64,000 nucleotides of DNA from Plectrocnemia conspersa (GCA_009617715.1 VTFK01000432.1:1-64000); one strand, 5' to 3'; shown: positions 1 through 14,310, counted from the first letter of the stretch. Notes: generated by a model from the sequence alone, not told the origin. Program-made: numbers and translations.

Positions 1-1480
1 TATACTTTAAAAGTCTTTAAAAATATTAAAATTTTTTTTCAAGGACCCAAATATAACCATAATAAAATCAGTTTCTTGACACTTATAAGCTAAAAAAAAA
101 TAAAATATCTGAATTTTTAAAATATAATCAGGGATATAAGCTGTAAATACTCGCAAAATACTACAAAAATCTGGATTTTTTTCCAAATGATAGCATATTA
201 AATAGGTTTTTAATCATAATGCTATACTTTAAAAGTCTTTGAAAATATAAAAAAATTTTTTTTTCAAGGACCCAAATATAACCATAATAAAATCAGTTTC
301 TTGACACTTATAAGCTAAAAAAAAAAAAAATTATCTGAATTTTTATAATATAATCAGGTATATAAGCTTTAAATACTTGCAAATATACTACAAAAATATG
401 GATATTTTTCCTAATGATAGCATATTTTTTTTTCAAATGATAGCATATTTTTTTTTTTCAAAATAAACATTATAAAATTTTACTATAAAAAAAAATAATG
501 CTATACTGTAAAAAACTGCATAAAAAATCCTGATTTTATTTATAAAAAATCTAAAAGATTTTTTTTTTAAATGATAGCATAATAAAAGTTTTTAATCATA
601 ATGCTATACTTAAGATCCCTTAAAAATTTTGAAAATTTAAAATCTGGATTTTTTTCCAAATAATAGCATATTAAATAGGTTTTTAAGCCCTAAACAAAAC
701 TTTTAAAGTCCTTTAAAATATTTAAAATTTTTTTTTTAAGGAACCAAATATAAACATAATAAAATCAGTTTTTGACACTTACTAGCTCTAAAGAAATAAA
801 ATATCCGAATTTTTATAACCTAATAAAGAATCTTAGCTTAAAATACTTGCAAAATACCACAAAAATTTTATTTCAAAGACCTATATATAACTATAATAAA
901 ATCAGTATTTGGACACTTATTAGCTCTAAAGAATTTTTATAACTTAATGAAGTATCTAAGCTTTAAATATTTTTTGCCCAATTAATAGCGTAATAAATAA
1001 GTTTTTAGACCTAAACGGCTTTCGAAGTCCTTTTAATAAATAATACTTTTTCAACCAAAATTAGATTAGTTTTTGTGTGATTTCACAAAAAGGCCTAAAA
1101 TATTCATATTTTATTTATTTAGTATTTATACTTAAAACACTCGTGTAAGACCTCAAAATATCTGAAATTATTTGTAACATTATTACCACCAATTATCGCG
1201 ATTTTCGCAAACGGCCTAAACTAAAAAATATTCACAATTTGAAGCCCAATCAGATCAGTTGATAGACACTAAATAGCACTAAAATACATTAAATATCTAA
1301 ATTTTTATGGAGATTTTGAGCTCAAAATAAAAATATTTAAAATTTTTGGGCAAGTTATATAATTCAGGCAATTTTTTGGAAAGTTATATAATTCAGTTTT
1401 TGGGCACTAAATAACACGAAAAGACTTAAACTATCCTCAGATTAATAAATTTAATTTAGTTTTGGAGCGCAAATTCCTGA
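1..1480. repeat. Degenerate A+T-rich tandem array (about 222-bp higher-order unit, about 74-bp subunits)
   Basis: The opening stretch TATACTTTAAAAGTCTTT recurs at about 222 with nearly all the following sequence, including ACCCAAATATAACC and AATCAGTTTCTTGACAC. This gives a 221-222 bp unit. Each unit divides into about three related segments, each with an (A)-rich CTTAAAATA...CTGAATTTTT...TAATCAGG-like pattern. Decayed copies continue near 498, 600 and 691 and fade by about 1480. The array runs off the left edge of the window. It is satellite-like or minisatellite-like. No reading frame of interest lies in it. The style resembles the array at 12770-14310, but I cannot prove common descent by eye. 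Confidence 0.75.
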
Positions 1481-1924
1481 ATAAGTAGACAAATTCGTGG
1501 AATTGTATTTTTTTATTTTTCACGAATTTAGTCTGTTTTGAAAAAAAATCTGAATTGATATATAATAAAAATATTATTCGAAATTAATTTGTTTTGTGTG
1601 AATTGGATATTGATTAATCTATAAAAACTGCTCCAAGTTATTGTTATTGCCAAGTAGCCACTATATATAGCATATCATATAAGTAACAAAAATATCGCAT
1701 ATTTAATAGAATGGTAGTATTAGGTACTAGTCATTAGTGAAAACCGTCATCGTCCAAAACAACAATTACGTTTATTTTTGGTATATAACAATAAGAAGCA
1801 CCACATTTTGATGGTGTATCAAGTGAGTCTTTATGGATATTAATACTGTCCGATACGCTTGAAAGTTATACGCGAAACCTGCGAAATGACTCATAAATGT
1901 GTTTTATTGAAATATGTGTATGAT
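1481..1924. other. A+T-rich stretch without a recognisable gene
   Basis: No coding-like frame or repeat boundary is seen. The sequence grades from the decayed array into ordinary A+T-rich background. Confidence 0.5.
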
Positions 1925-2245
1925 ATATGATATGTGTATTTATATTCGGCCAGTAAATAGGACCTGGCCCGTTGTCAGAAACGTCGATAAAAACACAATA
2001 TCCTTGTATTTATTGAGAAGCGATCCAGGGGACCATAATGCGTGATTTATTCGTACGGAACGCGTTTCCGAAAACCCAAACTTTGCGTACGGGATGTCCT
2101 GGCTAAGCGGCTTATGTGTCCCATTGTCGCTAAACGGAAAAATCACGAGAAAATACACAGTTAGGTAAATCATAATAGCTGCGGGAATAAGCCCGAAAGC
2201 CAACACATTTTGGAAATTTCCTGAGAATCGAATAAGCAACATAGA
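1925..2245. other. Balanced-composition island, candidate conserved non-coding element
   Basis: Composition changes abruptly at both edges. The island holds a Hox-type core in GTGATTTATTCG near 2041 and CG-containing words that are rare in the flanks. The minus strand is open for 100 codons (2242 to 1940) with one hydrophobic stretch (roughly residues 15-35). It has no family motif, no obvious splice signals and no neighbouring exons, so I treat the frame as incidental. A membrane-protein exon cannot be fully excluded. Confidence 0.35.
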
Positions 2246-5200
2246 AAATTCGCTTCAAAGAAAACATAAAATAACAATTGCAGTTGCTGGTATTATATAA
2301 CATCGATAATTTTTAAATAAGCACAATTTAAATTTATTACTATTTTTCAACTATCTCGATAAATTATTGTTGTTTAAGGTATGGTTGATCAATCATTACT
2401 TAAATTTTCATAATGTTAATTATTCGAATTTACTATATTTTAGTTGCTTGATGACATAAAAATGATATATAAACCATATGCTACATTTTAAATTATACAA
2501 TGCTTATAGACCCCACAACTAAATAAATATTGCTTTTATCTTATTAGGGAAAATATTTCAAATAATAAAGCAAACGCTTTCTTTACTTTTATGAATCATA
2601 AAATAAGTATGGCGAATCACCATAACATAATTTATACAGGATTTTTGTCTTTTTTGACCATTTGTCTGTCTTTTTTTGTTGTTGTCAAAGTGGACCATTT
2701 GTGTGTTTGACTTTTTTACTTTTTGTCCAAGTAGGTCTTTTTAAAATAGTTACATTTTCATTTAGACTTTTGGAGTAGACCATATATGGCAGCGCAAATC
2801 ATATAGACTACATTAAAAATAGCAAAACTTGTAAAATAATATCAATAATTAATAATGAATAGTATTAACTATTTGAAATGTGTTACGGCACAGTAGTTTC
2901 ACAATGTTATTACGATGTAAATGTCTTATTGTGCCACATTGTAAAGAATAGTCTACTTCCTATGGGGAAACAGTTATAAAGGAAAATGCAGAATGATGAT
3001 AAATCATTTCTTGAAAAATTTAAAGACAATTTGGGAATTAAAAAAAAAATTTTTTTTATAAAAATAAAATTTATACGAATATTTTTTAATGGTTTACAAC
3101 CGTTGCAGTTTTATTGACAATTAATGGTTTAAATCCGCGTAATTCATAGCTTCATTTAAAATATAGAGCGAGTATAAAAAGATTTCCAATAAGCACTCTT
3201 ATTATCGTATTTGAAACTTGTTTTATGACCGACTCTAGGAATGACGATTTGCAAATATTGCGTTTCAACAATGCTTAAGGCTAAAACCGTAAAGAATCAC
3301 AATTATTTTCATTTTTTTTTGCGATTTTCGGGTATGAAAAAGCTATCGAATCCTGTTTATAAGTGGACTAATTTTCACGAATATCCCAAAGCTATATTCA
3401 CTATGTATGACACCTTTATTATTACTCCTAAAACAGATTTTTAGAATTTCTAGTTCCGAGTTGGATTACGGTCCACGAAGGATATGAAAATTGGCTTTTA
3501 TTCAGCATTCATTACGCCATTACAATATTTTTTAGTGGGATTACCAAACCAACGTGATTTGATATCACTTAGTTTATCAGTTATCATACGGATATTATAA
3601 GAAAAAACTTGTTTATGTAAATATATGTATATGGAAATGATTATAGAAAAAACGAATTTGCCTAATTGAGTTTTAAACTAAAATTAAGTGGTTGTCAAGA
3701 ATTTATAGAATTTATAAAATACTCGTGTATACACATACGTCACATGTTGAGTGTGTATATAAACATATGCATTTTCTAACAGTGTCTCGAAGTTAACGAC
3801 TACAACAGCTCTCTGGTCTATTAGTTAAGTACGTTCCGCGCTTTCAGCACGGTGGAAAATTTATTTTTTGCCCCATGTTTATACTGTAAACTACTTTCCA
3901 TAATAACGAACCATCGCCCTGAGGTAACGGCGCTTGTCCGAAAGCTCATATATTATAAGATTAATGTCTGTCGCATGACATGCCTTTTGCTTATAATACC
4001 TAAAAAGAAACCTTTGTTGCGAAACGTCTGACCTGGCTATACTTAGTGTGTTGGCCTGTCGCCTTTTGACGATTCAAGAGAACCCTTTGTTATTAATATG
4101 TATTGTGATAAAAAATGAACTGATCGAACGTTATTACCTCTTTTTATCATCAATAAAATTAATATTTTTAATTTATTAAAAATATTATTTATTGTTATAT
4201 AAAAATGTAAACTTTTATATTAATCCAGGTGGTATATGAATATCGCAAGACCACGTAGAGTGACCTGTTCCACATGTTTAGTACCTAACCATGTTCTAGG
4301 AATAAAATATGATTAAGCTCATTTTGCTTTATCTCACTCCTTTGTAAAGCAACGCGCCAAATGAACCACACGAATTATAAATGCATTTCTCTAACTAATA
4401 TGACAAACATAGTGACCTGGTTGAGCTCGTCGATATTACGAACCACCAGTACGTTTGTTATATATCCTCATATATGATATATGTACGTATATCTAGTCCA
4501 ATTATTGTACATATATACTTTTGAGTGTTTCAAAATCAAGTAACATTCTACTCGACAACTCTACATCGTCCTTCAACTTTATAATTTATAATTAACTAGA
4601 TTTACTACTCGAATTTGTCGCGTTTTGCTTGAGTTATATTTTATCATTCAATACTTAAGAATGCTTATATTTAATTATTTTCATTTGGTAGCACATTTTA
4701 AAATTATATATTGCTACAAAAAAAGGTATGTGAGAGAAGCATTTTTGTTTCAAAGTACTGCTAGTTATTTATTAGCCGGACAAATGGAAATTAAATCCAA
4801 ATGATTTTAGAAAAAAATGCTAAAAATAATATATGTTGTTAATGCTTTGGTGAAATAAAAAAACACCTCGAGAGTTAGTTTATGCTATAGTTGGATTTAA
4901 GCAATGTATACACTGAATTATATAACTTTCATGAATTTACGGTATAATTTTATTTGAATTTGCAATAATTTTTTCATGAATGAGTGTATGTATTTTATGA
5001 AAAGCTTCTAGTTTATCTTTTGATGTGGTAAATCAAAGAAGAGTCTGCAGTTTTCCCTGCTACATATTTCATTAAATTGCATGCAACCACCCATTTAAGA
5101 AGCACTTTGTACGGTAATTTCGTTTATTCTAAGCGAAAGAAAAAGTCTTATACAGCGACGTAAATTTATAATTTTTAATTAATAAGATGCATTTTGTTAG

Positions 5201-7009
5201 TTACCGTAAACATCGCAAATCCAAAACATACTATGAATTAAATTAGGATATGGAATTTTTAATTAATTTAGATAAAAACCTAAAAGTTGTGACTTCACCG
5301 TACATGTGACATAAAATATATCACACATACTAGCTAAATAATATAGGTATATTTATTTAAAATAGTAGTGGAATAACGCTCCAATATCATGTATTGCTAA
5401 TTCTTAATCATTTGATTTTATTAGGAAAAAGTTTTAACTTGAAATTATGCATTTTTGGATAATATATAAAGAAAAAAACAGGCTTATTATGACAAGCAAT
5501 GTCAAAACGTTTATGTATGTTCTTATGGTAAGCTACACATTGTCTATTTCATCTAGTTTTGATTACTAGGGCTGCAATCCGAATATTAAAATATTCAATA
5601 CCAAATATATTCGCCGCTTTTCTAACATTTCGTTTATATTTGTAGTGGAATATTAAATAGCATAAGTTAATTCTTTTAATTGTAAATAGATGAGTGGTTC
5701 AATTGACGAACATGATGTATTATTTTTTTTTTAAGCATTATATTGTTTAGTATATATTAAGCTAATAAATACATTTAATAGTTGACAACAGTTAAATATG
5801 TTAAAAGAATTAAACTTTTTAAATAAGTTAAATTATTTTTTTGAGTGAATTTAGTTGAAATGAAAACCATAAGTCTATATAACATCCAAGAAGCTATATT
5901 GTTTTTAGTACTTATTTTCTGCTAATTAGCCATTCTTTTAAGATAAAAGAAAAATGAAGAAATTGTTTTATTTTTATTTTAATACCAGATCTGAGTTAAT
6001 TTTATGGGGAAAAAATATTAAATTGGTCAGTTTTTAAGCAAATCTTTATTATATAAGATTATTATCTTAGCTGCCCAATTAAAGTAATTTTTTCTGTTTT
6101 TTTTTTTCGTATGATACTATTTTAATTACCATAAAACAGTAACAATTTAAAAAATATATGTGTATTTCGATTCAAATATGTGGATTAAACGTTTTTTTTT
6201 AATTGGTATAACGGTTTTTTTTTTAAATTTATATAAAAGCCAAACTGATCATCAACGGAACTGCTAACCCTTTTTTTTAAAAACCCTTCAACACAAACTA
6301 AGTACAGATTATAAAAAAATTCATAAGTTTACTATATTATTGACTATAAATTTAAACATTTTTTAGCCACTGGGTTGCAGCTTATTGTGTTTTTTTTTTT
6401 AGCAAATATGTACGAATATATATTTATATTGCAAAACCTTTAAATATTTATGACAAGTCTACTTTGTAGGAATATACAATTTTAGCTGAGCAAGGTCTTT
6501 ATCAAACTCACGTTGAACTAAATGTTTGACAACTGGACTCCATCTCGCATTTCAAATGACGCAAGCTTGCCTATTCCTAAATTAAAGAGTAGCTAAAGTT
6601 GAAGTTATTGGACTGACACAACGGGATTAACTAGGAGTTGGAACCGCTGGGTGGAATGAAAAGCTGCTTTCAAAACGGACGAATGGACTGTAGCGCCAAT
6701 TTTATTGGATTTAGGTATATAGGAAAATATTTGGTATTGCATTCAATAAATATCATTATGAAATATCGTATCTATCAAACCACAAAATTTCTCTTTTCAT
6801 TGTGAATTCTAGAATACAACCATATTGTGTCAATTTAATAACAGAATGACACTCGTGTTTATTCAATAATGAATTTAATCATATTTAAACTTATGTATAT
6901 GATAATTAAATTATAAGGTTCCTGAATACTGCATCCGTTCTTATATATCTGTTCTTATATATATATTTTATATTTAGTTTAACTTACATTCTCCTCAAGA
7001 CAACTGTGT
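2246..7009. other. Long A+T-rich stretch without a recognisable gene
   Basis: No exon-like frame is found on either strand. Minor contents are a TTTGTC/GACC-rich low-complexity patch (2641-2740) and a mildly richer patch at 3780-4090. The small open frame at 3241-3444 has no recognisable motif. Several poly-A and poly-T tracts are present (for example 6100-6400). Confidence 0.5.
2641..2740. repeat. Weak 16-bp-period TGTC/TGAC minisatellite-like patch
   Basis: TGTC/TGAC words recur with spacings near 16-17 bp (for example 2646, 2663, 2667, 2683, 2699, 2708 and 2724). GACCATTTGT occurs twice. It is poorly conserved. I list it because two clearer arrays with the same period occur at 20300-20385 and 30437-30566. 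Confidence 0.3.
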
Positions 7010-7685
7010 CCCATAGCTATGGCGTGAATATTAAAACGAAACAAATTTTTACAAGGTCATGCTAAATCCAAGGTGTTGTGCGTACGACACCCTAAAACTC
7101 CACCCCCCCGGCAAGGCTCAATTTGAATATTTAATTCAGACACAAAGGGCTGTTGTATAAATAGAATTGCTAACACTAACTGACCCCGTGAAAGACCTAC
7201 CAAGCCCGTAATACAAAGATAAACATTAATACCGAATTAAAACGGCGCAATCATTTTAATTAAAATGCTAAAATATGACGTTACCTATCTATGTCGCTCA
7301 AATTAATACGTTATAAAACATGTTTTCCTTAATTGATTTTTTCAATATGTAAAAAAACTATTTTTTTAATGAATACGGGTCTGTTCATTACTGATCGTGC
7401 TCGGTCTGTATTCGGTGGTTTCAATTTAAATTCATTGTGTTTTTCGTTCACAAAGTGTGTGTGTGTTGCTATGCCGGATGTTCTGGTAAGGCACGGTTGT
7501 GCAAACTGTACGCCATGAGCATAGGTTCTCCAAGTTTTAATTAAGTCCCACGCCTGAGCCAAGTTGCACTTTGTTAGCGAATAATCCGATATAAGCCAAG
7601 TTATCCGTTCGCAACGCGATCATCTGACGCTTCAACTTCACCTGTGCACTGGCGGCGAAGAAGCCGCATACGACTGTATCAAATT
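7010..7685. other. Two adjacent balanced-composition islands, candidate regulatory elements
   Basis: One block lies at about 7010-7215 and another at about 7375-7685. The second ends in a dense G+C patch with an E-box CACCTG (7639-7644), a CATCTG (7621-7626) and an AATAATCCG word (paired-class homeodomain type). A near-palindrome, GGTGTTGTGCGTACGACACC, sits in the first block. Short open frames occur on both strands over 7329-7562 but overlap each other and show no family motif, so neither is called as a gene. Confidence 0.35.
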
Positions 7686-8440
7686 TCTTATAGTTGAAAT
7701 AATAATGCAACTTCTAAACTAAAAACAATCGCTAAAAAACGAAGCTAATTAAGACGCCTTTCCACCGCGTCTTTTAAATAATATATGTTAATAATATTTT
7801 GTCATTGTTTAATATATTATATAAAAAAAATCGGGACAGTTGTAATATAAGTTTATAATTAAAAAAAAAGGCGTCCTATGACGTATGGGATTACATTATC
7901 AAAAATATGTATTATGTTATGTTTTTTTTTCAAGTTATGGCAATATACATTCACATAATATCGATATGTGATGAAAATATATATTTTTTCACTATTTTCA
8001 ACGGAAGAACGTCATTTGAAAATTATTACAAAGATGACCTTCGTGTCACTCTCTCATTAAAATACATCGAATAAAATATAGATATTCTAAGAATAAACAA
8101 ACTAACTTGCATTAAAATGATTCGAATTAGAGATGGATATCTTAAAAAAATATGATAAAAAATATATTTTTTTGTAATCTGAGGTGCATGACATTTTGTA
8201 TTTTTAATCCTTATTGTTTATTATCCATGAAACATAACCTTGAACTTTTATAGATGCATTTAGAAATATTTAAAAAAAACCAGTAGTCTTGCGACAACTG
8301 TCGTTAACGGGCGTGTAAATTGCTTCGTTATATAATATTTTTCTCGAATAAGTGTTTTCGTTCATATTTTTTATAATAATATCCTTTTCAATGTTTTTAA
8401 TTATTGTGCATTAAAAAGTGAATATTTCAATTAATTTTAA
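7686..8440. other. A+T-rich stretch before a piggyBac scrap
   Basis: Background sequence. A small inverted motif, GCGACAACTGTCGTTAA, lies near 8292. It could be subterminal sequence of the piggyBac relic that follows, but no matching partner was identified. Confidence 0.4.
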
Positions 8441-8457
8441 ACTAAAATAGTGCTTTA

Positions 8458-8679
8458 TTTCGTGTTATTGACAATGAGGATACTGGGAATTCAAGTGATA
8501 GTGACCAAGACCCTTTTAGTCAATTGAGGGATCGTTCACGTGTCATGACACTCGAGAGTGATTCTGAGGATTCAGAAGAAGGCGATGATATTACCCTTGA
8601 TTGGAATGACAGTGATCCACCCAGGCAAAACGAACTGTTTAAAGGATTATCGAGAATAAATTTTGACACTAATATATAA
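8458..8679 (+). pseudogene. piggyBac-like transposase, N-terminal acidic fragment
   Basis: The frame reads a Ser/Asp/Glu-rich stretch (GNSSDSDQDPF, then SDSEDSEEGDD) followed by LDWNDSDPP and NELFKGLSRI. It ends in TAA at 8677-8679. Acidic, low-complexity N-termini followed by W-x-PP and then an F-x-G block are characteristic of piggyBac family transposases just before the DDE domain. Here the frame stops before any catalytic residue, so only about 70 codons remain. The frame stays open a little upstream of 8458 and no initiator is clear. The matching C-terminal type of fragment lies more than 10 kb away on the other strand (19311-19553), so the two are probably separate relics. An unrelated acidic exon is the main alternative. 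Confidence 0.45.
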
Positions 8680-11600
8680 AAAAAAAATCAGATGTGTTAG
8701 AATTAAGCAGTGTATAATTAAAATTACTGTTTATAGCTAAACTTTGTGTTTATACACACAATATATTTATCGTTATGTTCTACTATATTTAGATGTAAAA
8801 AGTGAACAATTTGTTATTTATCTACCATGTACAAAAATATGAGACGCTTGTTTCTGGTGAGTGACATTTTTAAAATAATCATAAATATTAAATATAAAAG
8901 CATATACACAAATTTTAGTCAAATTATTATTATAAATGAATTGTTAATCAACCGACTTTAAAGCTTTATTCAAATTCGATTTTTAAATGCCTTTTAGAAT
9001 TTAATAAAGTAAAAAACGTATTATTTTATCAAAAAACGGCTAGCGTTTATTTTAAATTAGACACATTGCTTGATTTCTATATTTAATTACGAAATAATTA
9101 AATGTTATGCATGCACTATCTATTTTTATAATAAAAAAAAAATTGTTTATACTATTTTTTTTAGAAATTTTACTGTGTCCTTGGTATTGGCCCGCCCGCA
9201 AAACAGTCTGTGTGTTCCTTGGGTCAAAAAGTTTAGGGATCACTGTGATTTTCTAAATACATTTATTTTTTAAAATATAAACTGATTTATGTACAATGGA
9301 TGATACACCTGTCATTACTAATTCTTACGGTCTTAAATTATTTGATATATTATATCTATGCCCCACTTGAAAATATATAAAAAACGAAACCTAAACGCCA
9401 GATAATCCAAAGAAAAATCTACAGAATGAATTACAAAGAAATTATAACAATAATCTGCAAAAGTTGTTAAATGTTCTGATGACTATACGCCTTCTTCAAT
9501 TGAAAGCAAAAGAATATTCTCGCGTGGTAAATTTTTTGTTTAAATAAAAGAATATTTTTGAGAGTCTTATCCAGTTTCTTATTTTTTTGACAAATAATAA
9601 TGAAATAAAAAAAATTTTTTAAATTTTGTAATAATTCACTGCTTTTTCTTTTTTTAACTTTAAATTTAATTAAATTTTTGCAAGAAATTTTTATTTTACT
9701 CTTTCTCAATTTTTTTAAATTTTCTTAATTTATTTTTTTAGGATTCCCGAGATTCGAAATGATACCCGTTAACTACCGCCTTTCAAAATAACAAGAAAAG
9801 AATGAAATCGCACTAGATAGAGGGTGGGCATTAAACACTTGTGTATACATCTGGATTTCAAGGTTAAAATTATTAAGCATATCGCTGAATTTAGTTCCAA
9901 GGGACTTGCTGCTATTGCGGCTATAAAACATATATTTAAAAGAAAAAGCGAAAAAACAGAAAAAATAAAATTTTATTATATGAACAGTTAATTAGACCGA
10001 TAATTAAATATGCTTTTTCTGTATGATGTTACGCCAGTCATTATTTTTTTAAGCTCATCAGAATAATAGATAACACACCATTATATACTAACGTTAAAGA
10101 ATTTATAGTTGAATTTTTAGTATTAATAAATAAAGAATCATTCTATGATCATTCTGAAAAATATCATAAAAATATTACGTGAGAACACATTACGCGACAA
10201 ACTCTAAAATCGATGGTTACAACCAAACATAAAGTTTCAGATTTTTTGCTAAATAAATATAGTGTATATTTTTTTTTACTATTTTAAAATATTTTTTGCA
10301 ATTATTTCAATAATATATTTTATTTTTTCTAATAAATATTTTTAATCTAATATATTGTAAAACACGTTTACATAAAAATAGAGAAATACTTTTTTTGTTG
10401 TATTTTTTTTTAATTATAATTAAAATGTATGTCGGATATATCATGTTGCTTTCATAAGCTTTCATCTTGCAATTATATCGAAATTGCCATTTAACGATAT
10501 TATCGTCCCATTAATAAATTATCAATGTACCCAATTTAAAATAAAAGCAAATAAATACTGAAGAATAACAACTTTGACTCATTAAATGATGTATATTTTT
10601 AATTATTAGGATAAATAAATAATCAGTCATATTAGATACATCTGTTTATATTTATTATGTTTATATGATAATATACCTATTAATATGCTAATAATAATAA
10701 TAACTTCCGCAACTTGGACCGGTATTTTTAGCATACATTTAATATGGTAAATTCATAAGAGTTACAAGTCCGAACATTTACCAATACGCTATTATGTCTA
10801 TATAGACTTAAATATATAATTTACCGTAAACTTAAGTTCTGTACAATAAACTAGCTTGTAATATTATTAAATTTGACTCCATTGTCTAGAATCTTATTAT
10901 TAAGTTATTATTTTAGAGAGCTGCCTTAGAAAATACATAAATAAATTATGTTTTTATTTATTAAATAAAAGTTTAAACTTTTACTCACAATTATTCATTC
11001 TATTCAAAAGATAATCCCTCAAGTCTTCGATGTCTTATATTATGGTTGCTACGTTTTTATAAGTAGCGTAATCATTTGCCAGATTTATATAATATAATAA
11101 AATTAGAATTTATTTCTAAATTGCATAAACAGATGACAAATAATTTGGTAACAAGAAGAATGAAAAAATAGACGCACTAATATTTTTAGTTAAATTATTT
11201 AAAAATCAGGTTTCGTTGTAACTTTTCGTTTGATATTTTGGCAGTTTTGCACCTGTCATGATCATGAATTAAAAAAATATTTAATTACATATATATTTTC
11301 AATAATATATACATATATCTACAACGTCAAGTACGAAGCTTATTTGTATCTCCTTTTTGTTAGAAACTTTATATTATTGACGTTGCGTCTACTCAACAAA
11401 GCACTTTCTGAAGTTGCTAATTAGTAGCGTCAACAATCAGTCAATGATCAGCTGAAAATTATTCTAATGAAGTTACTAGAAACTAGTTCAATCGTTGGGG
11501 GGAGTTGTACTGTAAATTACTAATATTTTTCTTTGAGTATGTGATAATATGTATAATAATTTGTGTAATTATGTATATTTATATATGCATAAAAGTAATT

Positions 11601-12769
11601 TGTGTATGTTTACACATGTGAGCACGCATATGGAATATGTGTATTATATTAGGCCTTCATGACTAATACTATAACCTGTCAGGTAATAATTTTCAGATTT
11701 TGAATAAATAAAAAATAATAATACATATGTATTTTCATGCACACATACAATAATATAAGTTACTTATACATGTTTATGTTGGAGAGAAGAAGATTTCCCC
11801 AAGGAATATTTTATTTTAATGAACAATTTACTATACAATTTGAATGAAATTCACGATCGACGAATATTTCTTGGAAATGACTCGAGCATTGTCGTAAATT
11901 GACGTAGAAGGAAATTAATTAAATTGAGTTTATTTTATAAATTGAGTTTATTGATAATAGTGCAATTTTTTTAATAACGTGAAATCTGCCGATTACGTAA
12001 TATATTAAAATAATAAATATTGTTAATAAACTAAAACAATTTTTTGTGAGATGATATTTTGATAATTTGATTAAAGGTGTAGGATATTCTGATAAAAATA
12101 TCTAGACACACTCGCAATGATATTTTATTTTACAAATTGTATTAAAAACGTATCTTTGAATTTTTTAAATTACTCTTGTAATATATTAACTTTAAAATAA
12201 AGATAAAAATAACTACTAACGGGTACCGGTCATTACACTAAGCGCGCCACCGTTTGTCGAGCAATAAAATTGTAACTGTGGAATGAAAGTTTTATCATAA
12301 TTTTTCCTTTGTAATTTCGCACCAGATGCTACAAAAGTTGAGTTATTTATTGTCGTAAAGCAGTGGAAGAAAACACTCCAAAGTCATTATTTAGTTTGAG
12401 AGACACCAGTCGTATTTGCCCTTTGACACTCTTAAAATACATACATACTATATAGTAATAACATAGAAAGTATATTAAAAAAACACGTATTATTTGTTTC
12501 TATTATTAAAGATGGCATTATCAAATTTAAAAGTATCAAAAAGAAAATACTAGATTTTTTATTAATAAATATTTGTGATGATTATATTTTTCCACTATTT
12601 AAATATTTTATGACCTTTAAAAAAATATTAATAAATATTTTTCACATCATAGAGATGACAAAAAATAGCTTTAAACTAAATTCAAAATGAGATATATTAT
12701 ATAGCAAAAACTATCGTTTTTTTTTTTTTATTTAAATAAGATTTACCAATCTTAAACGACTTAAAAATC
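8680..12769. other. Long A+T-rich stretch without a recognisable gene
   Basis: No coding-like sequence is supported. Small open frames at 9052-9273, 9467-9709 and 11230-11424 are built from A+T-rich codons with no family motif. A slightly richer patch lies at 9730-9910. Ordinary background otherwise. Confidence 0.5.
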
Positions 12770-14310
12770 CTTTACAATTTTAAAAAAAATTCTGGACTCA
12801 AAAGATCCGCAAACTTATTACCTTCAATATTAGTATTTTGGCTCAAAACATACATACATACATTTTTTTTGCGTTTTAAACATGCTAATTAAACATATGT
12901 AATTATAGTATTCAATAATTATGTGTTTAAGGTCAAAATTCCACAAAGGCAGATCTTTGATATGAGTTTTTAGGCTCTAACTTTTAAAATTTTGCAAATT
13001 TTTTAGCTATTTATGTTAGTTTTTGCGTTCAAAATACCCACAATAGACATTAAAAACCATACAATTTTATTTTACTACAACAAATATTAGCTTAAAATAT
13101 AGGTTTATATTCTTAAAACATTTGATAGCAAAAGATCCAACAAATTATTTAATTTTGATAATTTATTTATGGTTATAATTATTTATTAATCTAAATTTCT
13201 ATACTCAAAGTTACCCTAAAAAATCGAAAAAATCTTTACAATTATTTACTAAGAATACAGATTTTAATGATAACAATAACGAAAACAGTCATTAAAGACC
13301 TCATAAATTATTAGAATTTTTCTTAACTAAACATATTAAAAAGTATTTGAGCGAAAAGCAATCTCACACCTCAAAAATGTTCACATTTTTTTAGTAAAGT
13401 ACACATATTTATAGTCTTTTATGTGGGATTTTGAACTAAAAACGCATTTATACGAGCTCAGATAGCTTTGTAGTTTTTTATTGACCCATATTAATAGATT
13501 TTAATGCAAATTTTTGTGTTCAAAACAACTGCAAAAGACCTGAGAAATCTCAAAAAAAATGATGTAATACACAAATTTATATCCTTTAATGTAAGTTTTT
13601 GATCTTCAAACATATCTAAAAACCAAGAAATGTCTACAATTTTTTCTAAGAATATATTTTTAATTATTTTATTTGAGTTTTTGCATAAAAAACAACTTTA
13701 TAAGACTTCAGAAGTGATAGTCATATTAATAGTTATATTATTATTAATGAGATTTTTGAGCTCAAAACATCAGCACAAGTCCCCAGAAATCATTAAAATT
13801 TTACGTATGTTTATAGATTTATAGCCTTTTGTAAATGTTTATGGGCTTAAAATAACCCCAAAAGTCCAAATAAATCTTTAAAAGTTTACTTAAGTACGCA
13901 AATTCATAACCTTTTATATCAGTTTTGTGCTTCAATGAACCCTAAATTACTTCAGAAATGTTTACATATTTTTTTGAGTACACATATTAATAGTCTTTCA
14001 TCTAAGTATTTTCCTTAAAACATCTGCAAAACACCTTTAAAATCTTTAAAAATGTATATAAGTGCACAAATGTATAGCCTTTTATATAAGGTTTTGGGTT
14101 TAAAAAACCATCCAAAAGCTTTTGCAAAAACCGTAAAAATATTATAAAATTTACGCTAGTGCAAAAATTTATAATTTTTTTATGAATTTTAGGGCTCAAC
14201 ACACTCACAAACGAATTCATACATCATTGCAATTTTTCTTTAGTTCACATATTTACATCCTTTTATATGAGTTTTTGAGTTCAAAACAATTATTTGGGTC
14301 CTAAATCTAT
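12770..14310. repeat. Degenerate tandem array, period about 84-85 bp
   Basis: A unit beginning TTCAAAAC.NCTGCAAAAG and ending TATAGCCTTTTATATGAGTT recurs at about 13519, 13604, 13684, 13761, 13847, 13931, 14015 and 14100. Spacings are 85, 80, 77, 86, 84, 84 and 85 bp. Earlier, more decayed units reach back to about 12770, and the last partial unit ends near 14300. Each unit also carries a CAGAAATCTTTAAAA segment and an AGTACACAAATTTATAG segment. Poor copy identity means the array is old and not recently homogenised. Small open frames inside (13630-13824 plus, 14002-14220 minus) are artefacts of the repeat. Confidence 0.8.

Noticed and set aside
1940..2242. 100-codon minus-strand frame with a hydrophobic segment
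   Set aside because: No family motif, no neighbouring exons or splice context; lies in an island where stops are rarer simply because of composition.
3805..3855. tRNA-Glu-like string (TGGTCTATTAGTTAAG, GCTTTCAGCACGG)
   Set aside because: No T arm or B box follows and the acceptor stem cannot be closed.
7329..7562. Overlapping open frames on both strands
   Set aside because: Mutually exclusive, motif-free and crossing a composition boundary.
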